Origin: Syntrophus sp. (in: bacteria)
GTDB lineage: Bacteria; Desulfobacterota; Syntrophorhabdia; Syntrophorhabdales; Syntrophorhabdaceae
Assembly (NCBI GenBank): GCA_013824645.1
Contig: PNOF01000002.1
Coordinates: forward strand, 1 to 64,000
DNA: 64,000 bases
Direction: 5' to 3'
Every line of letters begins with the position of its first letter. The first letter of the stretch is position 1. The notes beneath the pieces were generated by a model. That model was not told the origin of the DNA, made no database searches, and saw only the letters and a list, made by a program, of their open reading frames with translations. Below are positions 26,491-34,873 of this stretch, in pieces. The position numbers and the translations under genes were made by a program.

Positions 26491-27636
26491 ATGAAGAAAC
26501 CACGAATATGTTTCATTACGGCTGTTGAGATTACTGTAAAGGCCTTTCTGATGGATCATTGCAGAGCTATGTCTTCCCGATATGATATAACTGTTGTAAC
26601 GAATGCAAATGACGCTGGTTTTCTCGAGTCTTTTGGTCTGAATATACCAGTCATAACACTTTCTATTGAGAGAAGGATCTCTCTATTTGGCGATATCTCC
26701 GCACTACTTGCCCTGTATCGCCTATTTAGGGAATATGGCTTCGATGCAGTTCATTCCATTACCCCTAAAGCAGGGTTATTGTCCATGGTTGCCGCGTTTT
26801 TTGCACACATCCCTGTGAGGATACACACTTTTACCGGGCAAGTCTGGGTTACGAGAAAAGGGATCGTCAGATGGATTTTGAAGATTGCCGATAAATTAAT
26901 AGCTTTTTGTGCTACGCATATTCTTGTTGATAGCCACTCACAGCGAGATTTTTTGATTAAAGAAAAAATTGTATCTGAATCTAAATCTCATGTGATTGCA
27001 AACGGCTCTATCTGCGGAGTTGATACAAAACGTTTTGCTCCAGACGCAGAAAGCCGAAGAGATTTAAGAGAAAAATATTCAATAAAAGAAACTGACACTG
27101 TGTTCTTGTATCTTGGCAGATTGACTTATGATAAAGGTCTGCTTGACCTTGCGCAGGCATTTGTAAAAGTGAACGGTATTTACGACAATGCTCATCTTGT
27201 TATTGTCGGCCCCGATGAAGAAAATATGAAGGAAAAAATGTTAGAGTGCTGTAGTGGTTGTACCGATAGAATTCATTTTCAAGCATATACAGACAAACCT
27301 GAGAGATTTATGGCAGCGGCTGATGTGTTTTGTTTGCCCAGCTATCGGGAAGGGTTTGGCATGACTATTATTGAAGCGGCGTCGGTGGGTATTCCATCAA
27401 TTGGGACAAGAATATATGGTATAACCGATGCCATTGAGGAAGATATCACTGGTTTTTTGTGTAACCCAAGAGAGATAAAGGAACTGACCGAAAAAATGCT
27501 GCTCATGGTTGAAAAACCTGATATGAGAAAAAAAATGGGAAAGCAGTCCCGTAAAAGGGTAATCCAATCTTACTCAAAAGAGCTTGTCACATCGGCATTT
27601 GTCAATTTTTATGATACGCTTTTTGCTTTGAAATGA
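26491..27636 (+). CDS. Glycosyltransferase family 4 (PglA-like)
   Basis: The 381-aa GT-B protein has HSITPKAGLLSMVAAFFA, RIHTFTGQVWVTRKG, YLGRLTYDKGLLDLAQAF and SYREGFGMTIIEAASVGIP with the E-x7-E motif. This pattern matches transferases that add the second sugar onto undecaprenyl-diphosphate-linked bacillosamine or FucNAc-type sugars (PglA/WbpL-associated). Its stop overlaps the start of the initiating sugar transferase (ATGA), supporting a role as the second step. Confidence 0.85.
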   Translation: MKKPRICFITAVEITVKAFLMDHCRAMSSRYDITVVTNANDAGFLESFGLNIPVITLSIERRISLFGDISALLALYRLFREYGFDAVHSITPKAGLLSMVAAFFAHIPVRIHTFTGQVWVTRKGIVRWILKIADKLIAFCATHILVDSHSQRDFLIKEKIVSESKSHVIANGSICGVDTKRFAPDAESRRDLREKYSIKETDTVFLYLGRLTYDKGLLDLAQAFVKVNGIYDNAHLVIVGPDEENMKEKMLECCSGCTDRIHFQAYTDKPERFMAAADVFCLPSYREGFGMTIIEAASVGIPSIGTRIYGITDAIEEDITGFLCNPREIKELTEKMLLMVEKPDMRKKMGKQSRKRVIQSYSKELVTSAFVNFYDTLFALK

Positions 27637-28256
27637 GTAGAAAATATATTTTTATAAAAAGGTTCTTCGATTTGTGTTTTTCAATTGTGCTTATCACTGT
27701 TATTTTGCCTTTCATACTTTTTATTTCCGGACTTATTATCATTAGCATAGGGCTGCCAGTGGTGTTTATTCAAACACGTCCAGGACTCCACGGTAAACCG
27801 TTTCGAATTTATAAATTCAGGACTATGAAGGATGTAAGAGATTCCATGGGAATGTTATTACCGGACAAAATTAGATTAACTGCATTGGGGAAATTCCTTC
27901 GGAAATATAGCCTCGATGAACTGCCTCAATTGATTAATGTGTTGTGTGGTAATCTCAGCTTTATAGGCCCACGACCACTTCTCATGGAATATTTGCCTCG
28001 ATATACACCAGAGCAGGCGCGTCGTCACGAAGTCAAACCGGGAATTACAGGGTGGGCGCAGGTGAATGGAAGAAACGCTATAAGCTGGGAGGAAAAATTT
28101 ATACTTGATGTTTGGTATGTTGACCACCAGAGTTTTTTGTTGGATATAAAAATCTTATTGATGACCTTTATAAAGGTATTGAAGAGGGAAGGGATTAGTG
28201 CAGACGGACATACAACGATGCCGGAGTTTACAGGTTCCTGTAGGAATGGTGAATAA
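27633..28256 (+). CDS. Initiating sugar phosphotransferase (PglC/WcaJ-type)
   Basis: The 207-aa protein has an N-terminal re-entrant membrane helix (about 13-38), the YKFRTM loop, [22 protein letters not shown] and [12 protein letters not shown]. It moves a phospho-sugar from a UDP-sugar to undecaprenyl phosphate, starting glycan assembly. Compared with the truncated second copy at 30370, this copy carries changes at otherwise conserved places: Cys for Trp in LWGN and Ile for Lys in FKLDVWY. Its activity may therefore be altered. Codons from 27855 to the end lie in the 521-bp direct repeat. Confidence 0.88.
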   Translation: MSRKYIFIKRFFDLCFSIVLITVILPFILFISGLIIISIGLPVVFIQTRPGLHGKPFRIYKFRTMKDVRDSMGMLLPDKIRLTALGKFLRKYSLDELPQLINVLCGNLSFIGPRPLLMEYLPRYTPEQARRHEVKPGITGWAQVNGRNAISWEEKFILDVWYVDHQSFLLDIKILLMTFIKVLKREGISADGHTTMPEFTGSCRNGE

Positions 28257-28375
28257 ACATGAATAAAGGCGTTATAATAATTGGTGCAGGTGGGCACGCA
28301 AAAGTGGTTATCAGTACGCTCATTGCATCGGGTATTAAAGTCAACAAAATATTTGATGATAATCCCGACAAATGG
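27855..28375 (+). repeat. Direct repeat, left copy (3' pglC-like and 5' pglD-like)
   Basis: Pairs without gaps with 30370-30890 at a constant offset of 2515 bases. By hand alignment I count roughly 50 differences in 521 bases (about 90% identity), many silent. It spans the last ~130 codons of the sugar transferase and the first 39 codons of the acetyltransferase. Confidence 0.95.
28259..28375 (+). pseudogene. Truncated PglD-like acetyltransferase (5' end only)
   Basis: The first 39 codons (GVIIIGAGGHAKVVISTL...) are nearly identical to the intact gene at 30774. The homology ends abruptly after the codon for Trp39 at 28375. The frame then runs into unrelated sequence and stops at 28474. The catalytic left-handed beta-helix is entirely missing, so the product cannot be an acetyltransferase. 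Confidence 0.92.
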
Positions 28376-28975
28376 CGGTGCTTTACCTGTATGAGCAAGA
28401 GGTCACTTCAGACTGGATGGATGATGATTACATCTATAATACGCTGCCAGTTGAGCGCAAGACGCAGGAATTGACGCTAGGTAGCTGCGTGGTGGAGCCC
28501 CCTTGGGCAGGACGGTTGGTTGAGTCAAGGTACGGTAATCGGGCCGTTCCGAGTTGGCATATACGAAGGTCGCGGGGGAATCCGGATTGCATCGGTGGCC
28601 GGTGCATATGACCGTGAAAGCGATGGAAATAATTGGTGGCATTGGGTGGAGCGCAAGGTGAGTTTCAAATTGCAGCACCTATTCGTTCCCAAGGATGCTA
28701 CCTGGACGAAACTGCGTTTTGAATATGGAACACGGGGGAAGCAGACGTTAACGTTGCGGATCATCAAGCGCGATGGATCGAGCCAGGAAGTTTTGCTGCG
28801 AAGCAAAGGCGCTGTACCTGTAATATTCGAGCAGGTTATTGACGTGCCGCCGATTGAGCTTGCCGAAATAAACATTGAAACCGATGGCAAGGCGTCTCCC
28901 CTTGGAGACAAGGATACTCGAATGGCAGCCTGGATGGTTCGTAACGTAAACATCACTCCAGGCTCTCCCGAATGA
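28376..28975 (+). pseudogene. Frameshifted 3' fragment of an unrecognised gene
   Basis: Coding-like sequence reads in one frame to about 28495 (AVLYLYEQEVTSDWMDDDY...) and in the next frame from there to the stop at 28975 (PLGQDGWLSQGTVIGPFRV...NWWHWVERKVSF...). The switch lies near a run of five C at about 28499-28503. The second part is beta-rich with tryptophans, suggesting a jelly-roll or carbohydrate-binding fold. It has no start codon of its own beyond a TTG at 28520. I do not recognise the family. It is GC-richer than the flanking pgl genes and was joined to the broken pglD by recombination. Confidence 0.6.
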
Positions 28976-29006
28976 CCCGCCTACTGTCCTACGACTCCAT
29001 GACAAT

Positions 29007-29020
29007 CTGATCCCGATCAG
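29007..29020. terminator. Small palindrome after the fragment
   Basis: CTGATC-CC-GATCAG, a perfect inverted repeat 30 bases past the stop codon at 28975. No T-run follows, so termination is uncertain; it may be only a local palindrome. Confidence 0.25.
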
Positions 29021-29229
29021 GCCGAAACGCGGCACTTTGGCTACGACATAGAGAGGAATCATTTAGGGCGTGCCCCTTGACCCCTCTATAATAAACAGGG
29101 CGGGAATATCTGGATAAAAATGGGAATATGTGTTAAAGTTCTAACCAAATGAAACGAAACAGATCCAACACAGGATACCCATGCACAATAGGGCAAAATT
29201 TTAAACTTTATTTGTAGCGAGGTGAGATA

Positions 29230-29436
29230 ATGAGTTACTCCATCGAATTAAATGCACTTCCCAGGAAAGCACGTAACGAGCTTATAGAATATTATGAATT
29301 TCTTCTCAATAAATACAGTCAGCGGCCTGTTAATCGGACAAAGAAAGCAAAAAATGATTTTGATGCATTTTTATCAGCACCGATCATAATGGATCATTTT
29401 GTGATGCCTGATCGTGAGACACGTAATGCCAGATAA
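29230..29436 (+). CDS. VapB/DUF2281-like antitoxin
   Basis: The 68-aa protein contains ALPRKARNELIEYYEFLLNKY, the helix typical of DUF2281-type antitoxins ('LP...E..DY.EFLL'), followed by a flexible basic tail that would wrap its toxin. GAGGTGA precedes the ATG. It overlaps the PIN toxin gene by 11 bases, the standard antitoxin-first arrangement. It lies in the unit bounded by the 521-bp direct repeats. Confidence 0.72.
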   Translation: MSYSIELNALPRKARNELIEYYEFLLNKYSQRPVNRTKKAKNDFDAFLSAPIIMDHFVMPDRETRNAR

Positions 29437-29851
29437 GGTTTTTGTCGATTCCAATATTTTTATCTATGCCAAGATAAAGACGCAGGACGCTGAGAAACAC
29501 ATTGGCGCGCAAAGCCTTCTGCGTTCACTTGATAGACAAGTCATCATCAGTATTCAGGTGCTGAATGAGTTTTACAACACTCTCGTCAGGTTAGGTCTTG
29601 ACGATGCCACTATTCAGAGTTTTCTTAAGCAGATTATGCAATCCGCCCTGACTCAATCCATCAACAAATCTACAATAGAACTGTGCTGGGAAATGCGGAA
29701 CGGATACCATTATAGTTACTATGACAGTCTCATCCTTGCTTCAGCCTTTGAATCCAGATGCACCATCCTTTATTCCGAAGATATGCAACATGGACAGGTT
29801 ATTGAGAAGACGCTGAAGATAGTAAATCCGTTTTACAGTGGACATGCATAA
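29426..29851 (+). CDS. PIN-domain toxin (VapC-like RNase)
   Basis: The 141-aa protein, taken from the ATG at 29426, has the PIN acidic residues: D in VFVDSNIFIY, E in VLNEFYN, D in YYDSLILASA and D in ILYSEDMQHG. VapC toxins cut tRNA or rRNA when the antitoxin is lost. The reading frame is intact, so the module could be active. Confidence 0.85.
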   Translation: MPDKVFVDSNIFIYAKIKTQDAEKHIGAQSLLRSLDRQVIISIQVLNEFYNTLVRLGLDDATIQSFLKQIMQSALTQSINKSTIELCWEMRNGYHYSYYDSLILASAFESRCTILYSEDMQHGQVIEKTLKIVNPFYSGHA

Positions 29852-30342
29852 AAAAAGAATCTCATACATCTTTGGTACGCGCAATGTAGGCCGCGCTTGT
29901 GACCTCGCGTCACCTTCAGGTGGTCAGGTTATCAGGTTGTGTCCTCACGCGGTGGTAACTTGCAGGAAAATAGAACCGTCCCCTTTTCCTGCCAAAAGCT
30001 TGGCGACTAACTGCACTGTTGACGATGATTTTTCTGCCGGATTACACAACCGGAGATTGGAAGGCTGCTCGGCGGCATTGACTATAGCGCAGTGAGTCAA
30101 GCGCGTAAAAGAATACTTTTAAGAACACAACAAGAGCCTGAATTTGGTAAGAAATATGCGCTGCTTCAAAAACAATTGGCGCAAATGTCAAGAATAAAAA
30201 TTTGACCCCAATATTCACTTCGGTCTCTCCCTAATGATATATGTTGTTCTTGCAACTCCATCAATATGGCTAAAAGTGCAATTTCGCCTTGAACTGGAGC
30301 TTAGAATTTGTGATAGTTCACAATTGTTTTTAGGAGGAATGA
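29852..30342. other. Intergenic debris between toxin and chimeric ORF
   Basis: No intact gene. It holds the phrase 'gaaccgtccccttttcc' at about 29970, a GC-rich motif often linked to RAYT-associated repeats, the transposase remnant at 30038-30207, and from about 30225 an AT-rich leader with AGGAGG at 30332-30337 that belongs to the chimeric ORF at 30343. Confidence 0.55.
30038..30207 (+). pseudogene. C-terminal remnant of a RAYT (REP-associated tyrosine) transposase
   Basis: An open stretch reads RITQPEIGRLLGG, DYSAVSQARKRI and ends KQLAQMSRIKI before a stop at 30205-30207. This is the DnaA-like helix-turn-helix tail found at the end of IS200-like Y1 transposases of the REP-associated type. 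The catalytic HUH/Tyr domain is absent. It marks past mobile-element activity in the inserted unit. Confidence 0.65.
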
Positions 30343-30771
30343 ATGAAGAAAGCCTTAATCACGGGGGTATTATTACCGGACAATGCCAGATTAACTGCAT
30401 TGGGAAAATTGCTTCGGAAATATAGTCTCGATGAACTGCCTCAATTAATTAATGTGCTATGGGGTAATCTCAGTTTTATAGGCCCAAGACCTCTCCTTAT
30501 GGAATATCTACCCCGATATACGCCAGAGCAGGCCCGTCGTCATGAAGCCAAACCGGGGATCACCGGCTGGGCGCAGGTAAATGGTAGAAATGCTATAAGT
30601 TGGGAGGAAAAATTCAAACTCGATGTTTGGTATGTTGACCACCAGAGTTTTTTGTTGGATATAAAAATCTTATGGATGACCCTTATAAGGGTATTGAAGA
30701 GGGAAGGGATTAGTGCAGACGGACATGCAACGATGCCGGAGTTTACCGGTTCCCGTACGAATGGTGAATAA
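30343..30771 (+). pseudogene. Chimeric ORF: start of a GDP-mannose-dehydratase-like gene joined to sugar transferase C-terminal part
   Basis: The ORF has a strong AGGAGG and ATG. Its first nine residues, MKKALITGV, are those expected of Gmd (GDP-mannose 4,6-dehydratase) or a related SDR. At 30370 the sequence becomes the 521-bp repeat, in frame, giving [12 protein letters not shown] and the rest of the transferase ([30 protein letters not shown]). The membrane helix and YKFRTM loop are missing, so it is unlikely to start glycan synthesis, though it could be translated and couple to pglD two bases after its stop. Confidence 0.85.
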
Positions 30772-30890
30772 ACATGGATAAAGGCGTTATAATAATTGGT
30801 GCAGGCGGGCACGCAAAAGTAGTTATCAGTACGCTCATTGCATCGGGTATTAAAGTCAATAAAATATTTGATGATAATCCCGATAAATGG
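30370..30890 (+). repeat. Direct repeat, right copy
   Basis: Gap-free partner of 27855-28375. This copy keeps family-consensus residues (Trp in LWGN, Lys in FKLDVWY) and continues into an intact pglD-like gene. A crossover between the copies would remove exactly 2515 bases and leave one full transferase followed by one full acetyltransferase. Confidence 0.95.
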
Positions 30891-31409
30891 GGGAGCTGCA
30901 TTTTTGATATTGAAATTGCCGGTCCGCTTTCTAAGGTTGATCTTCAAAGTACGGAACCGGCCCTTACTGCCATAGGAGATAATAAAGTAAGAAAAGATAT
31001 TGTGAGCCGATTCAGACACCTGCATTGGATCACTGTGGTGCATCCGAGCGCATATGTGGACCCAACGGTTTTTTTAGGAAAGGGAACGGTAGTGTTTGCA
31101 AATGCAGTGATCCAGCCGGACACATTTATCGGCGATCATTGCATAATCAATACTGGTGCAACGATAGATCATGATTGCCGGATTGGCAATCATGTTCATA
31201 TCTCGCCAGGCGTAAACCTGGCAGGGGATGTGCAATTGGAAGATGGTGTCTTTTGCGGTATCGGCAGTAAAGTAATAAACGAAATAACCATTGGTAAGTG
31301 GGCAACTGTTGGGGCAGGCGCCGTGGTGATAAATGATCTGCCCGGATACTCTCTGGCAGTTGGTGTACCTGCGAAGGTAATCGGTTATGTTGAAGACGAT
31401 AAATATTGA
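30774..31409 (+). CDS. pglD: Sugar O/N-acyltransferase (PglD/NeuD family)
   Basis: The 211-aa protein has an N-terminal Rossmann-like nucleotide-sugar domain (GVIIIGAGGHAKVV, about 1-75) and a C-terminal left-handed beta-helix of hexapeptide repeats (about 90-200: CIINTGATIDHDCRIGNHVHISPGV region). H139 within DHDC is the likely catalytic base. It acetylates the C4 amine of UDP-4-amino-sugars in bacillosamine synthesis, or a sialic-acid-type sugar in NeuD relatives. It follows the chimeric transferase by two bases. Confidence 0.9.
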   Translation: MDKGVIIIGAGGHAKVVISTLIASGIKVNKIFDDNPDKWGSCIFDIEIAGPLSKVDLQSTEPALTAIGDNKVRKDIVSRFRHLHWITVVHPSAYVDPTVFLGKGTVVFANAVIQPDTFIGDHCIINTGATIDHDCRIGNHVHISPGVNLAGDVQLEDGVFCGIGSKVINEITIGKWATVGAGAVVINDLPGYSLAVGVPAKVIGYVEDDKY

Positions 31410-31467
31410 TGTTTTAGCAAAACATGCCGGATTTCGATATGTTTTTTTGGTTTAATCAAAAGATAAC

Positions 31468-33024
31468 ATGAAGAAATATTTAGAAAATTACCTGATAAAT
31501 GGGAATCCCTGTACTATCTTGTTGTTACTTCTTATCCCTACCTTTTTTATCCGGTATTTTCTTGCAAATGCCCAGATTATTGCTCCCGATGGAGTTCTCT
31601 ATATTAAGGTTGCAAAGGATATTAGTTTAGGTAACTTTCAAAGTGTAACCGAGTACGGTTTTTTTAATCTTTACTCTTTTTTGATAGCCTTATTTCAAAC
31701 TATTTTTCGTGATTGGGAACTTTCAGGGAAAATGGTCTCCATTGTTTTCGGCTCATTGACGATTATCCCTCTCTATTGCCTTGTAAGGGGATTATTTAAT
31801 CAAAACGTAGCCATTGTGTCCGCATTATTTTATATCGTGCATCCTCGATTTGTGGAGTATTCCTCTGATGTGCTCAGGGAACCTGTATTCTGGTTTTTTT
31901 CTGTTGCCGCCTTGTGGCTGGCATGGGAAGGTATTTCCCGCAAAAAATACTTTCCATTCATTTTATCAAGCCTGGCAACTGGGTTTGCGATGTTTACCAG
32001 ACTGGAAGGCGCTTTAATTTTCTTCATTGTTATCTTGTGGATTCTGTGGTTTCTTCTTAGTGACAAAAGGAACAGAAAAAAAAGTCTTCTCTATGCGTGT
32101 ATTTTTGTTTTTTCTCTTCCTATACTGGCGTCCCCAGGGCTCATACTCTTGAAAAACAAGCTCCATAGGTGGGAAGCTGGGATTTCCATAAACAAGATCC
32201 CCGACTTAGTATATGGCAATAATCAACCATTGGAATTGGAGCCTGAGCTTCTTGGACGAGCTTCCGGTAAATTACAGGCATTTTTTGATCTTTCCACGAG
32301 ACACCGCTATGCGGCTTTTTTTATGGAAGTTTTATATAAGTTTTTTAAATCCTTCAATGCAGTTCTTTTTTTATTATTTTTGTGCGGAATATACAAGCGG
32401 CGTTTTATTCCCTATTCGCAAAACGACAAAATGGTGCTTATCTGGTTTTCTGTAGTATTTTTAGGGTCTTTTTTGTATTTAACAAAAACGTATTATTTGG
32501 GTACACGTCATGGGTTGCTCATGGTCTTCCCTGCTCTGGTATGGGCGGGCATAGGTTTTTTTGAAATAAGAGAAAGGATGAGAAAATGGTTAGATAGCAT
32601 AGGGCTATTTCAGAGATACGCTCGATTTGATACGATTTTCTTGTTTGTTCTCATATTGGTTATTTTAGTGCCCCAAACTGTTTCCTCCTACAGGTCAGAT
32701 AAAGCAGAACTCAGGAAAGCCGGAGTTGTACTGAAACGTGAGGGTTTCTCAAAAACATTGTTTATGATACAACCTTCATTGAGCAGGGTTGCATTCTATG
32801 CTGATGCTGATACTGTCCAATTACCAAAAGAAGTTGATGATAATAAGATTACGGATTTTATAGATAAATATAAAGGAGCATTATTGGTTATTGACGAACG
32901 TACTATAGATGACTATGCGCCAGGCATTCGAAAGATTATTGCCCGAAATAAGTTTGAAAAACTGATATTACCCGAGATGAATCAATATCGGGAATATTCC
33001 TTTTTGATATATAAGATCAATTGA
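31468..33024 (+). CDS. GT39/GT83-type membrane glycosyltransferase
   Basis: The 518-aa polytopic protein has about eleven transmembrane helices in the first 410 residues and a soluble C-terminal domain (about 415-518). PDGVLYIKVAKDI in the first periplasmic loop carries the acidic residue expected for lipid-phosphate-sugar-dependent transferases, and YLGTRHGLLMVFP resembles the 'YY...R' region of ArnT/RgtA-like proteins. It probably transfers a sugar from an undecaprenyl or dolichyl-type carrier on the periplasmic side. Confidence 0.82.
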   Translation: MKKYLENYLINGNPCTILLLLLIPTFFIRYFLANAQIIAPDGVLYIKVAKDISLGNFQSVTEYGFFNLYSFLIALFQTIFRDWELSGKMVSIVFGSLTIIPLYCLVRGLFNQNVAIVSALFYIVHPRFVEYSSDVLREPVFWFFSVAALWLAWEGISRKKYFPFILSSLATGFAMFTRLEGALIFFIVILWILWFLLSDKRNRKKSLLYACIFVFSLPILASPGLILLKNKLHRWEAGISINKIPDLVYGNNQPLELEPELLGRASGKLQAFFDLSTRHRYAAFFMEVLYKFFKSFNAVLFLLFLCGIYKRRFIPYSQNDKMVLIWFSVVFLGSFLYLTKTYYLGTRHGLLMVFPALVWAGIGFFEIRERMRKWLDSIGLFQRYARFDTIFLFVLILVILVPQTVSSYRSDKAELRKAGVVLKREGFSKTLFMIQPSLSRVAFYADADTVQLPKEVDDNKITDFIDKYKGALLVIDERTIDDYAPGIRKIIARNKFEKLILPEMNQYREYSFLIYKIN

Positions 33025-33040
33025 AGAAGATTAGATAAAT

Positions 33041-34873
33041 ATGAAACTATCCGGAAGCTGGAAAAGAACTGTTGTTATAGGCGGTGATGTGTTTTTGACC
33101 GCTTGTTCATACTGGTTTGCGTATCTTTTGCGTTTTAATTTCATTATTCCGGAGAATTACTATCAAAAACTCCTGGAGTCCATCCCGGTATTGATAGTAA
33201 TGAGGATGATCTCGTTCTATTACTTCGAGCTTTACAGCGGGATCTGGAGATATGCTTCAATAAACGATTTAGCGAGGATACTGAAAGCGGTTGCGCTCAG
33301 CTCTTTTCTTTTTGTAACATACGTGACTTTTTTCTATAGACTTGCAGATTTTCCAAGATCGGTCTATATAATCGATTGCTTTATCATCATTATCTGTATA
33401 GGCGGGTCACGTTTTTTATACAGGCTTTCCCGGGAGTTCTATTTTACAAAAGGTAAAAACGGGAAGAAAGTTCTCATAATCGGTGCTGGTGATGCGGGAG
33501 AAATGCTGCTGAGAGAAATGCGACAAAATCCGAATATTGATTACGATATTATTGGGTTTCTCGACAATGATCCTGCAAAAAAAGGGAAAAGAATACACAA
33601 TACCCCTGTTTTAGGGCTCGTTGATGAACTTGAAGGAATAGGAATGAAAGAGGTCATTAATGAAGCAATTGTCGCAATCCCATCAATTACCGGGAAGGAA
33701 ATACGTAAGATTATATATCAGTGTAATAATATGGGGATTTCCTGTAAAACTTTACCCGCAGTCAGTGACATCCTGAACGGTAAGATTACGACAAGTCAAA
33801 TTAGAGAAATACGAATAGAAGACCTTTTGGGGAGAGAACATATTGAGCTGAACAGGGAACAGATTCAAGAGTATCTTTCCGGCAAGAGGGTGCTTGTGAC
33901 AGGGGCTGCGGGCTCGATCGGTCTGGAACTTTGTCGTCAGATTATCAAAGTCGGACCCGAAAAGATCATTCTCTTTGAAAGAATCGAAAATGAGCTCTAC
34001 AATGTTGAAATGGAGTTTGCAGAAAACCTTCCTAACACCCCTTATATGTTAGTTCTTGGCGATATTCTCGATACAAACAGGCTTGAACGGGTAATGAATG
34101 AGCATAAACCCCAGGTGGTATTCCATGCTGCAGCATATAAGCATGTTCCCATTATGGAGGCCCACCCCTTGGAAGCAATAAGAAACAATATTTTTGGGAC
34201 TTTAAACGTAGCGGAGGCGTCTGTAAGGCATAATGTTGAGAAATTTGTATTAATTTCTACAGACAAAGCAGTGAAACCGGCGAATATCATGGGGGCTACA
34301 AAACGGGTTGCAGAATTGATTTGTCAGGGTATGAATCAGGAACACAAGACGAAATTTATCGCTGTCAGGTTTGGAAATGTTTTAAATAGCGCAGGCAGTG
34401 TCATCCCACTCTTTAAGAAACAAATTACAAAGGGAGGACCGGTAACGGTTACAGATCCGGAAATGACGAGGTATTTTATGAGTATACCTGAAGCCACCCA
34501 ACTTGTCATGCAGGCGGGTGCTATCGGCAAAGGCGGAGAGATTTTTGTCCTTGATATGGGTGAGCCGGTGAAGATTGTTGACCTGGCAACAGATATGATC
34601 AGGCTGATGGGTCTCCGGGTCGGTGAAGACATTGACATCACATACACTGGACTCAGACCGGGTGAAAAAATCCATGAGGAATTGGTATCCCAGGAAGAAG
34701 AAATGGAAAATACCCTTCATGAGAAAATTATGCTCGTGAAGACAACCCCTGTTGACTGGGTGAGTTTCAGGAACAAAATGGACGAGTTGCTCCAGAATAT
34801 AAATGGCTTTAGCCACGAAGAAATTAAGAAGATGCTCGCTTTATTAATTTCAGATAATAACGGAGATGTATGA
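33041..34873 (+). CDS. UDP-sugar 4,6-dehydratase, membrane type (PglF/WbpM/CapD family)
   Basis: The 610-aa protein has four N-terminal transmembrane helices (1-145), a first Rossmann domain (GAGDAGEMLL, about 150) and a catalytic SDR domain starting VTGAAGSIGLEL (about 285). The catalytic segment STDKAVKPANIMGATK has Met-x3-Lys in place of the common Tyr-x3-Lys, as in PglF/FlaA1. It makes UDP-4-keto-6-deoxy-GlcNAc. Its usual partner aminotransferase (PglE/DegT type) is not in the window. Its stop overlaps the engB start (ATGA). Confidence 0.93.
   Translation: MKLSGSWKRTVVIGGDVFLTACSYWFAYLLRFNFIIPENYYQKLLESIPVLIVMRMISFYYFELYSGIWRYASINDLARILKAVALSSFLFVTYVTFFYRLADFPRSVYIIDCFIIIICIGGSRFLYRLSREFYFTKGKNGKKVLIIGAGDAGEMLLREMRQNPNIDYDIIGFLDNDPAKKGKRIHNTPVLGLVDELEGIGMKEVINEAIVAIPSITGKEIRKIIYQCNNMGISCKTLPAVSDILNGKITTSQIREIRIEDLLGREHIELNREQIQEYLSGKRVLVTGAAGSIGLELCRQIIKVGPEKIILFERIENELYNVEMEFAENLPNTPYMLVLGDILDTNRLERVMNEHKPQVVFHAAAYKHVPIMEAHPLEAIRNNIFGTLNVAEASVRHNVEKFVLISTDKAVKPANIMGATKRVAELICQGMNQEHKTKFIAVRFGNVLNSAGSVIPLFKKQITKGGPVTVTDPEMTRYFMSIPEATQLVMQAGAIGKGGEIFVLDMGEPVKIVDLATDMIRLMGLRVGEDIDITYTGLRPGEKIHEELVSQEEEMENTLHEKIMLVKTTPVDWVSFRNKMDELLQNINGFSHEEIKKMLALLISDNNGDV

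Noticed and set aside
28520-28975. A free-standing gene starting at TTG 28520
   Set aside because: Coding-like sequence continues upstream in the neighbouring frame, so this is the second half of a frameshifted fragment.
29838-30095. 85-codon ORF after the toxin gene
   Set aside because: Runs out of frame across the transposase remnant and a GC-rich repeat; the coding signal lies in another frame.
34042-34816. Antisense ORFs of 82-144 codons inside the PglF-like gene
   Set aside because: Shadows of the strong sense coding pattern, without ribosome binding sites or motifs.
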